From Chromera velia (Eukaryota; Sar; Chromeraceae): a stretch of 43,453 nucleotides of DNA. A program made the position numbers and the translations under genes. A model generated the notes under the pieces. That model did not search any database. It saw only the letters and a list, made by a program, of their open reading frames with translations, and was not told the DNA's origin. Shown piece after piece: positions 24,793 through 34,058 of this stretch. Within the stretch, counting starts at the first letter, position 1. Each line of letters opens with the position of its first letter. The stretch covers positions 1 through 43,453 of the forward strand of contig JAHBMJ010000604.1 in assembly GCA_018398765.1 (NCBI GenBank), in the 5' to 3' direction.

Positions 24793-27389
24793 GCAGACAG
24801 AGAAAAAGACTCACAACTGAAACGATGGACGGAATCAGAAAGGAAGGCAGGACAAGCCAGTTGCAAGATGAAGCGATGAGAGACACCGACGGACAGAAAG
24901 AGTGCGGCATTGCCAATTCAACAACCAATAAGCAGAAAAACAGAAGGAAGACAAACAGAGAAAGAAAGAAAGAAAGAAACAAGCAAGCAAGAAAGCAAGC
25001 AACCGACCACAGAGGTCAGCACAGCAGTGCACCCAGAGACCACCAAAACCTGAGTGATGAGGGTAATGTACGCCATGACCATCCAGAACGTCGTCACAGT
25101 CGGGCTCTGCAGGCACAAAGGGGGAAAAGGGAAGGTGATAATGGAAGAAATGGGGAGGAACGAAGAAAGCAATGGGTCTGCCCATTTCGATTGGTTGGTT
25201 TGCCGAGACAGCAGTCCAAGAACCACACTCACGACGGCAAACAAGTACTGAAACTGAAACACCGACAAAAACAGAAGAAGCACAAACTTTCCAGAGCCCC
25301 CCCCCTCCCTACATTCCTCTCTCCCTGCCCTCACTGACCGAAACGAGCAGCGCAGAAGCCGTCACAGAAGGAAGAGCGAGGAAGGAGAGACAGCGAATCG
25401 CCCAGACACCGAATTTCATCCTGTGCGGTCTCGTGAAAGGATATCCGACCGACACGCCGTCGTTGTACCGATCCCGCGAGCTCTGGTTGATCAGCAGGTG
25501 GACAAGCAGGGCGAGCAGATGCACGATCACACAGGCGACAAAAAGGAGGAAGCAGACAATCAGACCTCCCACTGCATTGTCTTCTGTCAGGAGACCGCTG
25601 CCCATCGTCAGCTCTTGGAGCCGCCGCCCCGCCACCTCTGCGACCACCTCCGGCTGGACGAAATCCGCCGCCCCCTGGAGGAAGGTCTTGGAGGCAGGGA
25701 GGAACCCGGTGACGATGCGGAGAGGGAACACATACTCTGACAACACGGTCGTCCCCTGTCCCACGTACTGCAATCAAGTCAACAAACAACAATCACACAC
25801 GAACAAGGAAGGACACAGAGGAATGAGGACATCTGAAGGCGATGCTGTCGAATGGGGGAAAGGAACGGGAAAAAGGAAAGACAAGCCACCAGAGAAGAAA
25901 GCAGCAGATTCTTTTCAGGCAGAGAGACTCGCTGACTGACTGACCACCGTATCGGAGACAAAAGTGCCCAGTTGTGCCAGAGATAGAAGATTCGATGCCC
26001 CCTCCTTCGCCCCCTTCGCAACGGAGCCTCCCAGCCCCCCGAACATTTCGGAGAGGCCGTAAGTACAGAGCACGAGGAGCACCGCCAAGGCGAGGAAGCC
26101 GAAGACAGAGTATCCGATGATCATGGGAATCGTCAACGGTGTCTGGGGCGTCAACGGTTGGAAGATCGAACCCAGAGGTTCTGCTTTTCGGAGGTTGATC
26201 GGGTAAGTGCGGATGTCCTCAGGGCCCCTCTGGAGAGACACCACGAAGGCACCCTGGCCGTCCTTCCCCTCGCCCTCAATATTCACTGTAAGAGGTGTAC
26301 CGATCGGGGGGAGAGGCTTTGAGTACTGCAATCATCCATCAGTCGAATACACAGGGGGACAGCGAAACAGTATGTTTTTCTTCTGCTGTTTCGGGTAAAC
26401 AAGGAGAGACCAACAGGAAGATTCCCGGGCAGGAGACGTAGAAAGACAAGCAGAGACGGGAAGGGACAAGAAAAGTACGGGACAGCGATACAGTTCCCGA
26501 CAGCGAATGAGCAAGACAGATAGATGGACAAGCAGACAAGCTGAGACACATGCAGAAAGAGGCAAGAAATGCAAACCACGCTGACTTACAGACTGACGTA
26601 CTGACTCACTGACCCCTCTTGACTGCAGTTTGATCTTCGCATGGGATGCCGCGAAGGCCTCAAGGATGATCGTGCCCTTCGCGATTTCCCTTTCCTCACA
26701 CATGTACCCATTATCGGAATCCTGCACAGATGCATGCACACAGACAGACAAGAGAGAGGCCAAGAGAGAAAGTGAGGGTGGGGGGATACAGAGAACGTGC
26801 GTCCGTCTCGAGATAAAGCGGTTAGTGGGAGAGTGCATGGGTGAACAGGAAGAGAAAGGGAAGGTCAGCTACGAGCACACAAAAGCACAAAAACAGAAGA
26901 ACTCCCAAGGCCGAACACGAGGATTGAAAGGGAAGCAGAGAACACCTTCTAAAGCTTTGTTGTCTGACAAACAGACAGACAGAGAGAGAGACAGAGACAG
27001 AGACAGGAAAGACTGACGAAGAGGCATTCCTTGCTTGTTCCCGACACCATAATCTTGGGGGGTGGCAGGCTGGGGTCGTGGATGACTGTGTGGATGATGT
27101 ATTCCTTTGCGTTCTCTCCGGCCGCATCATCTGCCTCCTCCCCCTCTCCCGTCAGCGAACACTTCAACTGCACACACAGGAAGGGGGGGACACCCATGCA
27201 GAAACAGGCACAGAGGCGCAGGTTTGCTAGAAATTTCACAACAATGCACACACTTGAAGCAAGTGACTGATTTATCACAGCTGAAGAGCAGAAAGTGGAG
27301 GAGAGGAACAGGAAACGGACGACAGCGGAAGGGAAGGAGGGAAGGAAGGAAGGCAGGAAAGGAAGAAAGAAAGAAAGAAAGAAAGAAAA

Positions 27390-27428
<39 letters not shown>

Positions 27429-28352
27429 GAGGAAGCAAAAGGGACAGATGGAGACAAGCTGACTGACAGTTGTCCATTTTTCAAAAACCCCGTCTTGCGT
27501 CACCGTGAATCCTCTCGTTGCGACGCCCTCATCGAGCTCTTCGAATTCTCCGCTTTCGTTGTTTTCAATGTACAGCTTCTTGTTGGCGAAGCAGGAAGGG
27601 AAGAGTGTGACTGCAAAGAAGCATTCAGAAGGGAGGCGAGGAGACAAGAGGGAGAGGTCACATGTGAACAACCAACACGAAGTTGTAAAGCTCCGATTGC
27701 CCCTTCTTGTTTTTCCTTGAGTCTAGGTTTCCCTCTACACCTATCGGCAAGACAGTCTGCAGAGCTCAACAGGGCAAAGAGAGCGGCAAGAGAGGGAAAG
27801 CGACCAACCTTCATTCATCTCGGGAGTGAGCTCAACGATGTAGATCTGGCTGCCCGTGTTCAGGGTGTGAGACAGCGGCAGGTCTTCTCCGTTGGGGTCT
27901 TTGACCTTCAGAGACTGGAGGTACGTGTTGGTGGGAATTCCTGCTGACCCGTCGAGGTTCAGCTGGTACTTCTTCTGAAGCTCCCCTGCCTTGTCAAAGA
28001 TCATAATCTCTGCTTCGCCGTGCCCGTCAGTTCCCAGGGGGACCGACACGGGGGGCGGAGCGTCAGAGATCATCGGGATAGACGTGATGCTGCCATCGAC
28101 CCCCGACTTGACTTTGACTCTGTAGCCGAGTTCTGAGAACTTCTTGGAGTCGAATCGGGCATGGACGTTGACGGCAGGCTGTGGTCCTTTAAGGATTACA
28201 GTGTAGACTTGCTCCTCCTTCTCTGGGTCGAACTTGAAGGGAGGAGAGCCGCCAGGGGAAATGGTAATTCCCTTGAGGGCGATTTCCTCAGCTCCTCTTA
28301 CCCCAAGAGGGGCAAGGAGCAAGAGGCCAAAGAATGCGAAGAGGCTCCACAT
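19527..28352 (-). CDS. Gene 2: ~1515-aa multi-pass membrane protein with signal peptide and beta-rich ectodomain (21 exons), FLC/TRP-like layout
   Basis: Exons, 5' to 3' on minus: 28352-27809, 27610-27468, 27167-27018, 26721-26614, 26325-25945, 25767-25339, 25253-25233, 25106-25008, 24738-24518, 24312-24172, 23864-23782, 23532-23382, 23196-23016, 22847-22731, 22542-22332, 22144-22010, 21835-21694, 21533-21323, 21055-20751, 20503-20423, 20220-19527. The sum is 4548 nt, in phase. Residues 1-20 are a clear signal peptide (LFAFFGLLLLAPLG). Residues ~21-380 are a beta-rich ectodomain, possibly cadherin-like. Membrane segments lie near 382-405, 508-535, 562-592 and 595-622. About five more follow over 946-1070. 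The ~320-residue loop between the two membrane blocks carries a CxxC..C cluster and acidic stretches. Residues ~1285-1515 are a Gln/Pro/Ala-rich tail. Signal peptide plus ectodomain plus ~9 membrane spans recalls fungal FLC/TRP-like channels; this is architecture only, with no diagnostic motif seen. Confidence 0.85.
24749..24792. repeat. (AC)n(AG)n compound microsatellite in gene 2 intron 8
   Basis: About 13 AC units (24749-24774) followed by about 9 AG units, just upstream (in gene sense) of the acceptor for the exon ending at 24738. On the gene 2 sense strand this reads (CT)n(GT)n followed by the TGCAG acceptor, much like the (TG)n-acceptor arrangement in gene 1. Confidence 0.9.
25233..25253 (-). 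other. 21-nt micro-exon of gene 2
   Basis: It encodes seven residues (FQYLFAV), bounded by a CAG acceptor and a GTGAGT donor, phase 0 on both sides. It extends the third membrane segment. It is in frame with both neighbours, so skipping it would keep the frame and shorten the helix by seven residues. Confidence is limited because the protein remains open either way. Confidence 0.6.
27360..27428. repeat. (AAAG)n microsatellite in gene 2 intron 2
   Basis: About 16 AAAG units with one interruption on the plus strand, hence (CTTT)n on the gene 2 sense strand, inside the intron 27168-27467. Confidence 0.9.
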
Positions 28353-28888
28353 TACAGAGGACCTGCACCGCTAAGGAAAAAGTGGTTACTTTGGAAAGCT
28401 CAGTTCTGGTTGGCGTCGGTCTCGAGGAACGATAGACAAACCACGAGAAAGACTTAAAGACTTGGTGTTGCGCAACAGCGCTCAAGTCTCCGTCTGGCAA
28501 GCAAAAGATTTGCAGCCGATAGAAGGATGTTTTTCGTTTCTTTGGGATTCTTCTCTGGGTTGCAAAACCTGGAGAAGCTTTGTGTCAGGAAGGACAAGCT
28601 TTTGGAAGACTCCGTGAAGAGGTGGTCGAAGGCCCTCGATCTGATCGATCTGATTCAACCGACGATCAACCGACGTCACCTGATTCGCTCTATTCCATGT
28701 GTTAATTGATTTTTTAATTTTCTGTATATCGCTCGAATATCGCTCGATCGAGAATTAACGCGTCCATGCATGCATGCATGCATGCAGATGTCAATTTAAT
28801 GGAGCCGGCTGGGGACGTGTCAGAAAAATCCGGTCAAAAACTATATATATTTTTATAATTGAGGGCCAATTAATTAAATGTTTTTGCA
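28353..28888. promoter_or_regulatory. Upstream region of gene 2
   Basis: Presumed 5' flank of gene 2, which reads leftward from 28352. It holds GATC-rich words (28636-28760) and an uninterrupted (TGCA)n run at about 28765-28786, giving several overlapping TGCATGCA palindromes. TGCATGC is a known ApiAP2-type binding motif in apicomplexans, so this could be a regulatory cluster; it could equally be a simple repeat. No other gene is supported here. Confidence 0.4.
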
Positions 28889-29026
28889 TATTCTCAGAGA
28901 CAATGATTCCGGGCAACCCGGCTTGGCTCATCTCGGCTCATCTGCGTTTTTCGTTCACAAATTTTCGACGCGGCATCGCAGTTATAACTTGGATCATTTA
29001 ACTTCGATCACAATACTAAAAAACTT

Positions 29027-29245
29027 ATCGCCCCTGCCACCCTATTTGTGACGTCCCCAAACTTCGTGGTGGCGGTAGGCAAATTAAATGTGGGGGACGG
29101 GGGGGATGTCCCCCGACGTGGCGGTGGTGGCGGCCGGCCGATCAACTACCGTTACGCAGGTTCAAATAAGGCGGCGGCGGTGGCCGAGGGTCCACTTGGA
29201 AGGGATACGCATGGTCCCCTTTCCTGGACCGATGTTAGGGGCGAT
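29027..29245 (+). repeat. 219-bp repeat, copy 1
   Basis: GC-rich short repeat with terminal inverted ends ATCGCCCCTG/TAGGGGCGAT. A ~65-codon open frame starting near 29048 (VVAVGKLNVGDGGDV) is shared with copy 2. The conserved frame may only reflect recent duplication. Confidence 0.85.
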
Positions 29246-29587
29246 GGCAGACAGGCAGGCAGCGGCAGACAGGCAGACAGACAAGAAAGAGAGCAGATGA
29301 TGGTAGGTGGAAAGAAAGAGAGACAGACAGACACACATACCTAGAACACAAACACACACTCTCATGCAGACTGCAGAATAAAGACGGAGGGGCATTCACA
29401 AAGACAGACCGTCATACACACTCTCAGAGTGAAGTGCGCGTACATACAAGCAAACACATGCAGAAGTGTACATGAAACTCACGTTCTCCAAAGTCTCTCC
29501 TAGATCAAAATGTTCAAATGCCTGCAAGCACATACGGGAACACACATTGTGGTCACGCACACATACCTATGTATACACACACAATTT

Positions 29588-29589
<2 letters not shown>

Positions 29590-29630
<41 letters not shown>
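29590..29630. repeat. (AC)n microsatellite
   Basis: About 20 AC units in the interior of the composite insertion, followed by ATATACAC variants. It is not associated with an exon. Confidence 0.9.
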
Positions 29631-29643
<13 letters not shown>

Positions 29644-30390
29644 TATACTCACTCACTTACATCACTTACGCAAGGAAAAGAGCTGAAGCGAGCTGAAGAG
29701 AGAGACAGGGAGACAGACGCAGACATTTATACCGATCTATACAGTTATACACAGTGTGCATACACGCCGCGCAATCGGTCTATATGGGAGGGTGCACACA
29801 TTCGAGAAGATACACGTGTTTGCCTCTCCACTCACTCACACGCAGGCACACAGGCCAGATACAGAGATCATGACATTTTTCTTTAGAAAAGGAGTGAAAA
29901 AAGCCAGATTGCAGACCGTTGTTTTGATCCCCCCTGCTCAGAGATAAAGTAACACATGAAAAAAAGTGCATAAAAAGGCGACCTTTCAAGGATCTAACTG
30001 TTGGAACTCGTTTGGAAAAATATAGAAATTATAGAACAACACAGCTTTGAATGAATGGATGACTGAAAATCTTCTCTCTATGACGTCCGAGAAGCTTTCT
30101 GAAGTCTCATGCATTCGTATGTATTGAGGCCTTTGTTACTCACCGTTGTTTCTTTCTTCTTTAAATTTGCAATCTCTTCCCTCGCACCCTTTATACACAC
30201 ACGATGGAAAGTCATACCAAAACAGCACATCTTCACAGACTTACATTCAGATCCCAGCTCCGTTCTCCAGGTGTCTTCTCTGTATTTGAAATGTGTGACC
30301 TACACACATATACAGCAGAACACATTAGCATGCATTGATCAATCCATGCATGCGTTAATTCGGATGTACCATACACTTGGTCAGCCCGAC

Positions 30391-30609
30391 ATCGCCCTTG
30401 CCACCCTATTTGTGACGTCCCTAAACTTCGTGGTGGCGGTAGGCAAATTAAATGTGGGGGATGGGGGGGACGTCCCCCGACGTGGCGGTGGTGGCGGCCG
30501 GCCGATCAACTACCGTCACGCAGGTTTAAATAAGGCGGCGGCGGTGGCCGAGGGTCCGCTTGGAAGGGATACGCACGGTCCCCTTTCCTGGACCGGTGTC
30601 AGGGGCGAT
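30391..30609 (+). repeat. 219-bp repeat, copy 2
   Basis: Second copy of the 219-bp unit, same length as copy 1 and about 95% identical by eye. It begins ATCGCCCTTG and ends CAGGGGCGAT. Its right end abuts the AAAAACTT duplication. Confidence 0.85.
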
Positions 30610-31048
30610 AAAAACTTGGCTCGAGTCACGGCGCCGCGCGCAACTTCGATCAGCTTTTTCACGCATATATGCACGATGAAAGCAGCCAAGTTAAATTCGC
30701 TGCGCGACGGCGCAACTTGGCAGCGCAACTGCGTTGCGTATCTGAGTTGCTGAGATGAGCCAAGCCGGGTTGCCCGGAATCATTGTCTCTGAGAATATAC
30801 AGAGTAGACGGCAATACAGACGATCGGAGTGCACTGCACCTTTCTGGCTCATGCAGTGATATCAGATCCGACGTCCTAGCTGCAGAGCTTGATGCAGGAT
30901 GTGCAGTCAACTCTCAGGACCAGCAAGACCCAATCGAGAGATGCGACTCGGCCTGAGATACCGACCTTCCATCTGACAGGCTGAATCTTTTGATCTGCAT
31001 TGCAACGTTTCAGTCTGTGTCCCAAGCCAGACAGGCTGATTCAAAAGG

Positions 31049-32353
31049 ATGGACCGGTTGTTTCACTTTGGTTTCAAGATTTTGATAGTAGAACCGCCTC
31101 CTTCAGATGGTGACAAGCAATTCAGCCAGAACGGACAGGCAGGGGACGACCCCACTGGAAAGTTCTCGACAGACAAAAACCCCAATGGCGGTGTTGCCCT
31201 GGTCGAAACTTTTGTTGCAATGAGCAAGCCCAACTCGTACGTATTGAGGGCAGACGAGTGCGATGGAGTCACGTACTTTCGTGTTGCATACAACGTACAA
31301 GGGATTGTTTACAGACTTGACTTCATCATCTGCCCTGCTGTAGAGCGGTATGCGCGCACCGTATCTTATCTGTCTGAAAGCGCCGCGGCCTTGGTCGTTT
31401 TGCTGGAAGATTTCGGCGTCCAGAAACTGAACAAGGTCGACCTGTGGATCACACGCGCATGCAGCAGGGTGGTTGGGGGTCCCGCTCCGGGGCAACGCCC
31501 CCGACCCTTCGGCACAGTTGGAGAGTCCCGAGACAGAAATCCCAAGCAGTGCAGAGTCTTGGGCTTCCTTCAGACTGGGCCTCTGCACGTACTTCCTTCA
31601 GGGGAGAGCAGTGAGAAGGACGCGGGGGATGAGGGAGCGTCTGCTGACATCTTTGGGAGTGCAAACAGCCTCTCAGATAGACGCATGTCATCGGAAGCAG
31701 CAGCTGCTGCTGCAGGCCGTTTGTCAGTAGATGAAGCGCGGCTTGTCGCCCAAAAGAACGGGTTGATTCTTCTCCGATTGGTCGGGAAGCCCCCAGCGTC
31801 AGAGAATGCAGAGGAGGAGGCAGAGAGGGAATGGCAGCAAGGGGAGTTTGACGGCAGAAGAGGAGATGCGGGAGTGGGCGCGTTCAACTTTGTGCCCCAA
31901 CATGTGGTGGCACAGGGGGAGGGGTACAGTAACGCAAGGCAACTGGTGGACACCCTCATTCGCCTGTGTGTCGTTGAGGCGTTGCCCAATCCCCCCGACC
32001 CTCTCCATCTGCTGATGAGCAATGTGACTCTAGGTGACAAAATCCTATCCGATCAAGGATACAAGCTTGCCCTGTTTGAGGACAGAAGGGAGGGGAAAGA
32101 CGCATTGGCCCCGCACGAGGCCCCGGTTGAGGGCCCTGGCCGAATCCCTGTGCCCCCCTTCACCGTCCATTCCGCCCCGCCTGCCGGGGCCTTTCTGGGT
32201 GGGGAGGAAAGGGAGATGCATGCGGGAGACGAGAACAGCCTGTCTGAGGTCATGGGCAGTGGGAGTGGGTCGGCTGGCGTAGGTGGGGGGAAGAAGGGGG
32301 CAAGCAGTCGGGCAGGAGGGGCAGCTGCGCGAAGTGGGAGGTTGGGGATTTGA
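31049..32353 (+). CDS. Gene 3: 434-aa single-exon protein, possible degenerate Rab/IFT27-like pseudo-GTPase
   Basis: One uninterrupted frame, start at 31049, 251 bp past the outer inverted repeat. The order of segments resembles a small GTPase. A first strand KILIVEPPPSDGD stands where the P-loop would be. RLDFIICPAVERYARTVSYL sits at the place of the DTAGQERF switch-II strand-helix, followed by AALVVLLEDF like the next core strand. VDEARLVAQKNGLILLRLVGK matches the late helix plus SAK-motif strand, and ARQLVDTLIRLCV the last helix. Every G-motif residue needed for nucleotide binding is missing. Long acidic and Gly/Ser inserts (about 130-240, 350-434) are disordered. This is fold inference by eye; an unrelated hypothetical protein is the alternative. 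It is intronless, unlike its neighbours. Confidence 0.7.
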   Translation: MDRLFHFGFKILIVEPPPSDGDKQFSQNGQAGDDPTGKFSTDKNPNGGVALVETFVAMSKPNSYVLRADECDGVTYFRVAYNVQGIVYRLDFIICPAVERYARTVSYLSESAAALVVLLEDFGVQKLNKVDLWITRACSRVVGGPAPGQRPRPFGTVGESRDRNPKQCRVLGFLQTGPLHVLPSGESSEKDAGDEGASADIFGSANSLSDRRMSSEAAAAAAGRLSVDEARLVAQKNGLILLRLVGKPPASENAEEEAEREWQQGEFDGRRGDAGVGAFNFVPQHVVAQGEGYSNARQLVDTLIRLCVVEALPNPPDPLHLLMSNVTLGDKILSDQGYKLALFEDRREGKDALAPHEAPVEGPGRIPVPPFTVHSAPPAGAFLGGEEREMHAGDENSLSEVMGSGSGSAGVGGGKKGASSRAGGAAARSGRLGI

Positions 32354-33320
32354 GGTCAAAAAATGAAATTAAACTTTGCGTCACAGTTGAGAGGGGGGAG
32401 TGGGCGACGAAGCAAGAATTTCTTAGTCTGTTCTTTGTCTCTCCCCTCCCCCCCTCGCTCCCTTCTCCAAACACCTCTCTCTGTACAGCCCAACCCCTGC
32501 ATGCATGTGTGCCTGGCAGACTGATAGACAGGCAGCTGCTCGAATGAAGTGTGCCTGTCTTCTCTGCTTGTGTTCCGGCGCGCTTTGCTGGTTGTTCTCT
32601 TCTGGAGCCCATTCTGATGGAAGGAATTGATCAGAAGGGGAGGAAGGTGCGGGAGGGGAAATCGACAACGACAAAGAGGTAGCGCGCCTCAGAGGCCCAT
32701 TAATTCCACGAGAAGACTTTTCCTTCCTCTTCTTTTCCCTCTCTTCTTTTGCCTGTTTGGGAACTGGAAGATGGGGGTAACCTCTGCGATTGATCATTTA
32801 TATTGATTGTTGTCTTTCCGTTAGGCGCAATGCAGATGCGCATTGGCTGGAATACATACACATGAGCATCAATGATCACTGGCATCAATGCTTCATCCAC
32901 TTTGTTTAACATCAAATTCATGAGTGTGGTCTGCGACGGTGTCTGCATCGCGTGGTGCAGTATATCACGCACGCTGTCTGTCAGTCTCTTGACATGTAGT
33001 CATGTTTCTGTTTCAAACGTTTTTCGCCGAGTCGATCATTATGCAGTATGCTTCTGGTCATTCGCAGTTTTTTTTCGCTTTCAGGGTTCCTGAAGGCATG
33101 CTCTTCGCTCTGTCTGTCTGTATCTATCTATCTATCTATTTATCTATCCATCTATTTATTTATCTATCTATCTATCTATCTATCTGTCTGTCGTTCGTGT
33201 GTGTGAGTGAGTGAGTGAGTGATTAGTGGTGCCCTAGAGCACTGTCGCCGTTTTGTCTTATAGAGGTCGCCCCCGCAAACGGTGTCGCATATTGTGCGTG
33301 TGTGCGTGTATGTATGTATG
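32354..33320. other. Intergenic region 3' of gene 3; no gene
   Basis: Contains pyrimidine-rich sequence 32420-32490, the gene 3 3' flank, a TATC/TCTG microsatellite at 33112-33190 and a short (GTGA)n at 33207-33222. Minus-strand open frames here are Ser/Pro-rich shadows of purine-rich DNA and were not called. Confidence 0.5.
33112..33190. repeat. (TCTG)(TATC)n microsatellite
   Basis: Roughly 18 TATC-type units with TATT interruptions, flanked by TCTG units on both sides. Confidence 0.9.
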
Positions 33321-33322
33321 TA

Positions 33323-33353
<31 letters not shown>

Positions 33354-33369
33354 CACACAGTGTGTGTGT

Positions 33370-33411
<42 letters not shown>
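33321..33411. repeat. (TG)n microsatellite, interrupted
   Basis: Two long TG runs separated by a short CACACAG palindromic break near 33354-33360, bordered by TATG units. Cys/Val-rich open frames across it are artefacts. Confidence 0.9.
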
Positions 33412-33413
<2 letters not shown>

Positions 33414-33569
33414 TGTGTATGTGCGTATGCGTGTCTGTGTGCGTGTGTGTGCACGTGTGTGTATATGCATAACATTATATGTGTGCGTACCTAGGTGTAT
33501 CAGAATGCGTCACGTATTTTGTGTGTGTATGTGTGTGTCTGTGTGGAGGTGTTTGTGCGTGGAATAACA

Positions 33570-34058
33570 TCCTCTAACCTAGCCCCCGGCTTTTTTTTAA
33601 AAAATTCTAAAAATAGAATTGTATATATAGGTTTTGTAAGTGGAAATCCCCTCCAAAATTAAAGAAAATGCAAGAAATTTTGGAGGTTATCACATATATT
33701 TCCTATTATTCCCTCAAAAATTCTAGTGATAACCAATCTAAAAAGTTTTTGATCATATATTAATAAATGTTTGAAACGTGTTCCGCATTATACTTTACTA
33801 GTTCTTTACGCTATAGGACTACTAACTAGGACCTTCTAAAGACTTTTATATTGAATTGCCTACCTCCAATTTTTTTTTTTTTAGATGACGAATTTTGGGT
33901 ACAGTACGAGTCATAACGGGTACTGACGCCGTCTGACGGTATGAAAGCCATTGTATAATCGTCAATGATTCGTCATTCATCGGCTTCTGTGAAATTCCGG
34001 AAGACAATCCGAAGACCCTAGCCCGAAGCTCAAGGAATCTTCAGATGCATCTGTCAAT
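33570..34058. other. AT-rich region downstream of gene 4 with paired short hairpins
   Basis: Strongly AT-rich. CCTCCAAAATT and AATTTTGGAGG pair at 33649-33686, and GGTTATCAC with GTGATAACC pair at 33685-33734, the second stem starting as the first ends. The gene 4 3' UTR and termination region probably lie at its right edge. No coding sequence is seen. Confidence 0.5.

Larger units (their letters stand above)
29027..30609. mobile_element. Composite insertion bounded by two 219-bp direct repeats, 8-bp TSD
   Basis: Copies at 29027-29245 and 30391-30609 are both 219 bp, in the same orientation, and differ at roughly ten positions, all transitions. The outermost ends are perfect 10-bp inverted repeats (ATCGCCCCTG and CAGGGGCGAT); the inner ends each carry one transition. 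AAAAACTT flanks the whole unit (29019-29026 and 30610-30617) as an 8-bp target duplication. The 1145 bp between the copies has microsatellites and no supported gene. There is no primer binding site after the left copy and no purine tract before the right copy, which argues against LTRs. Confidence 0.75.
28889..30797. mobile_element. Outer element with perfect 45-bp inverted repeats, split by an insertion
   Basis: The left arm 28889-28933 and right arm 30753-30797 are exact reverse complements over 45 bases (tips TATTCTCAGAGACAATG). TA is at both tips, so a TA target duplication is possible. Removing the inner insertion (29027-30609 plus one 8-bp copy) leaves about 320 bp, a MITE-sized element with no coding capacity. 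It lies between the divergent genes 2 and 3. Confidence 0.8.

Noticed and set aside
29027-30609. 219-bp direct repeats read as LTRs
   Set aside because: No primer binding site, no purine tract, 8-bp rather than 4-6-bp duplication, and each copy has its own inverted tips.
33112-33222. CRISPR-like array of short direct repeats
   Set aside because: Tetranucleotide microsatellites with no spacers, in a eukaryotic intron-bearing context.
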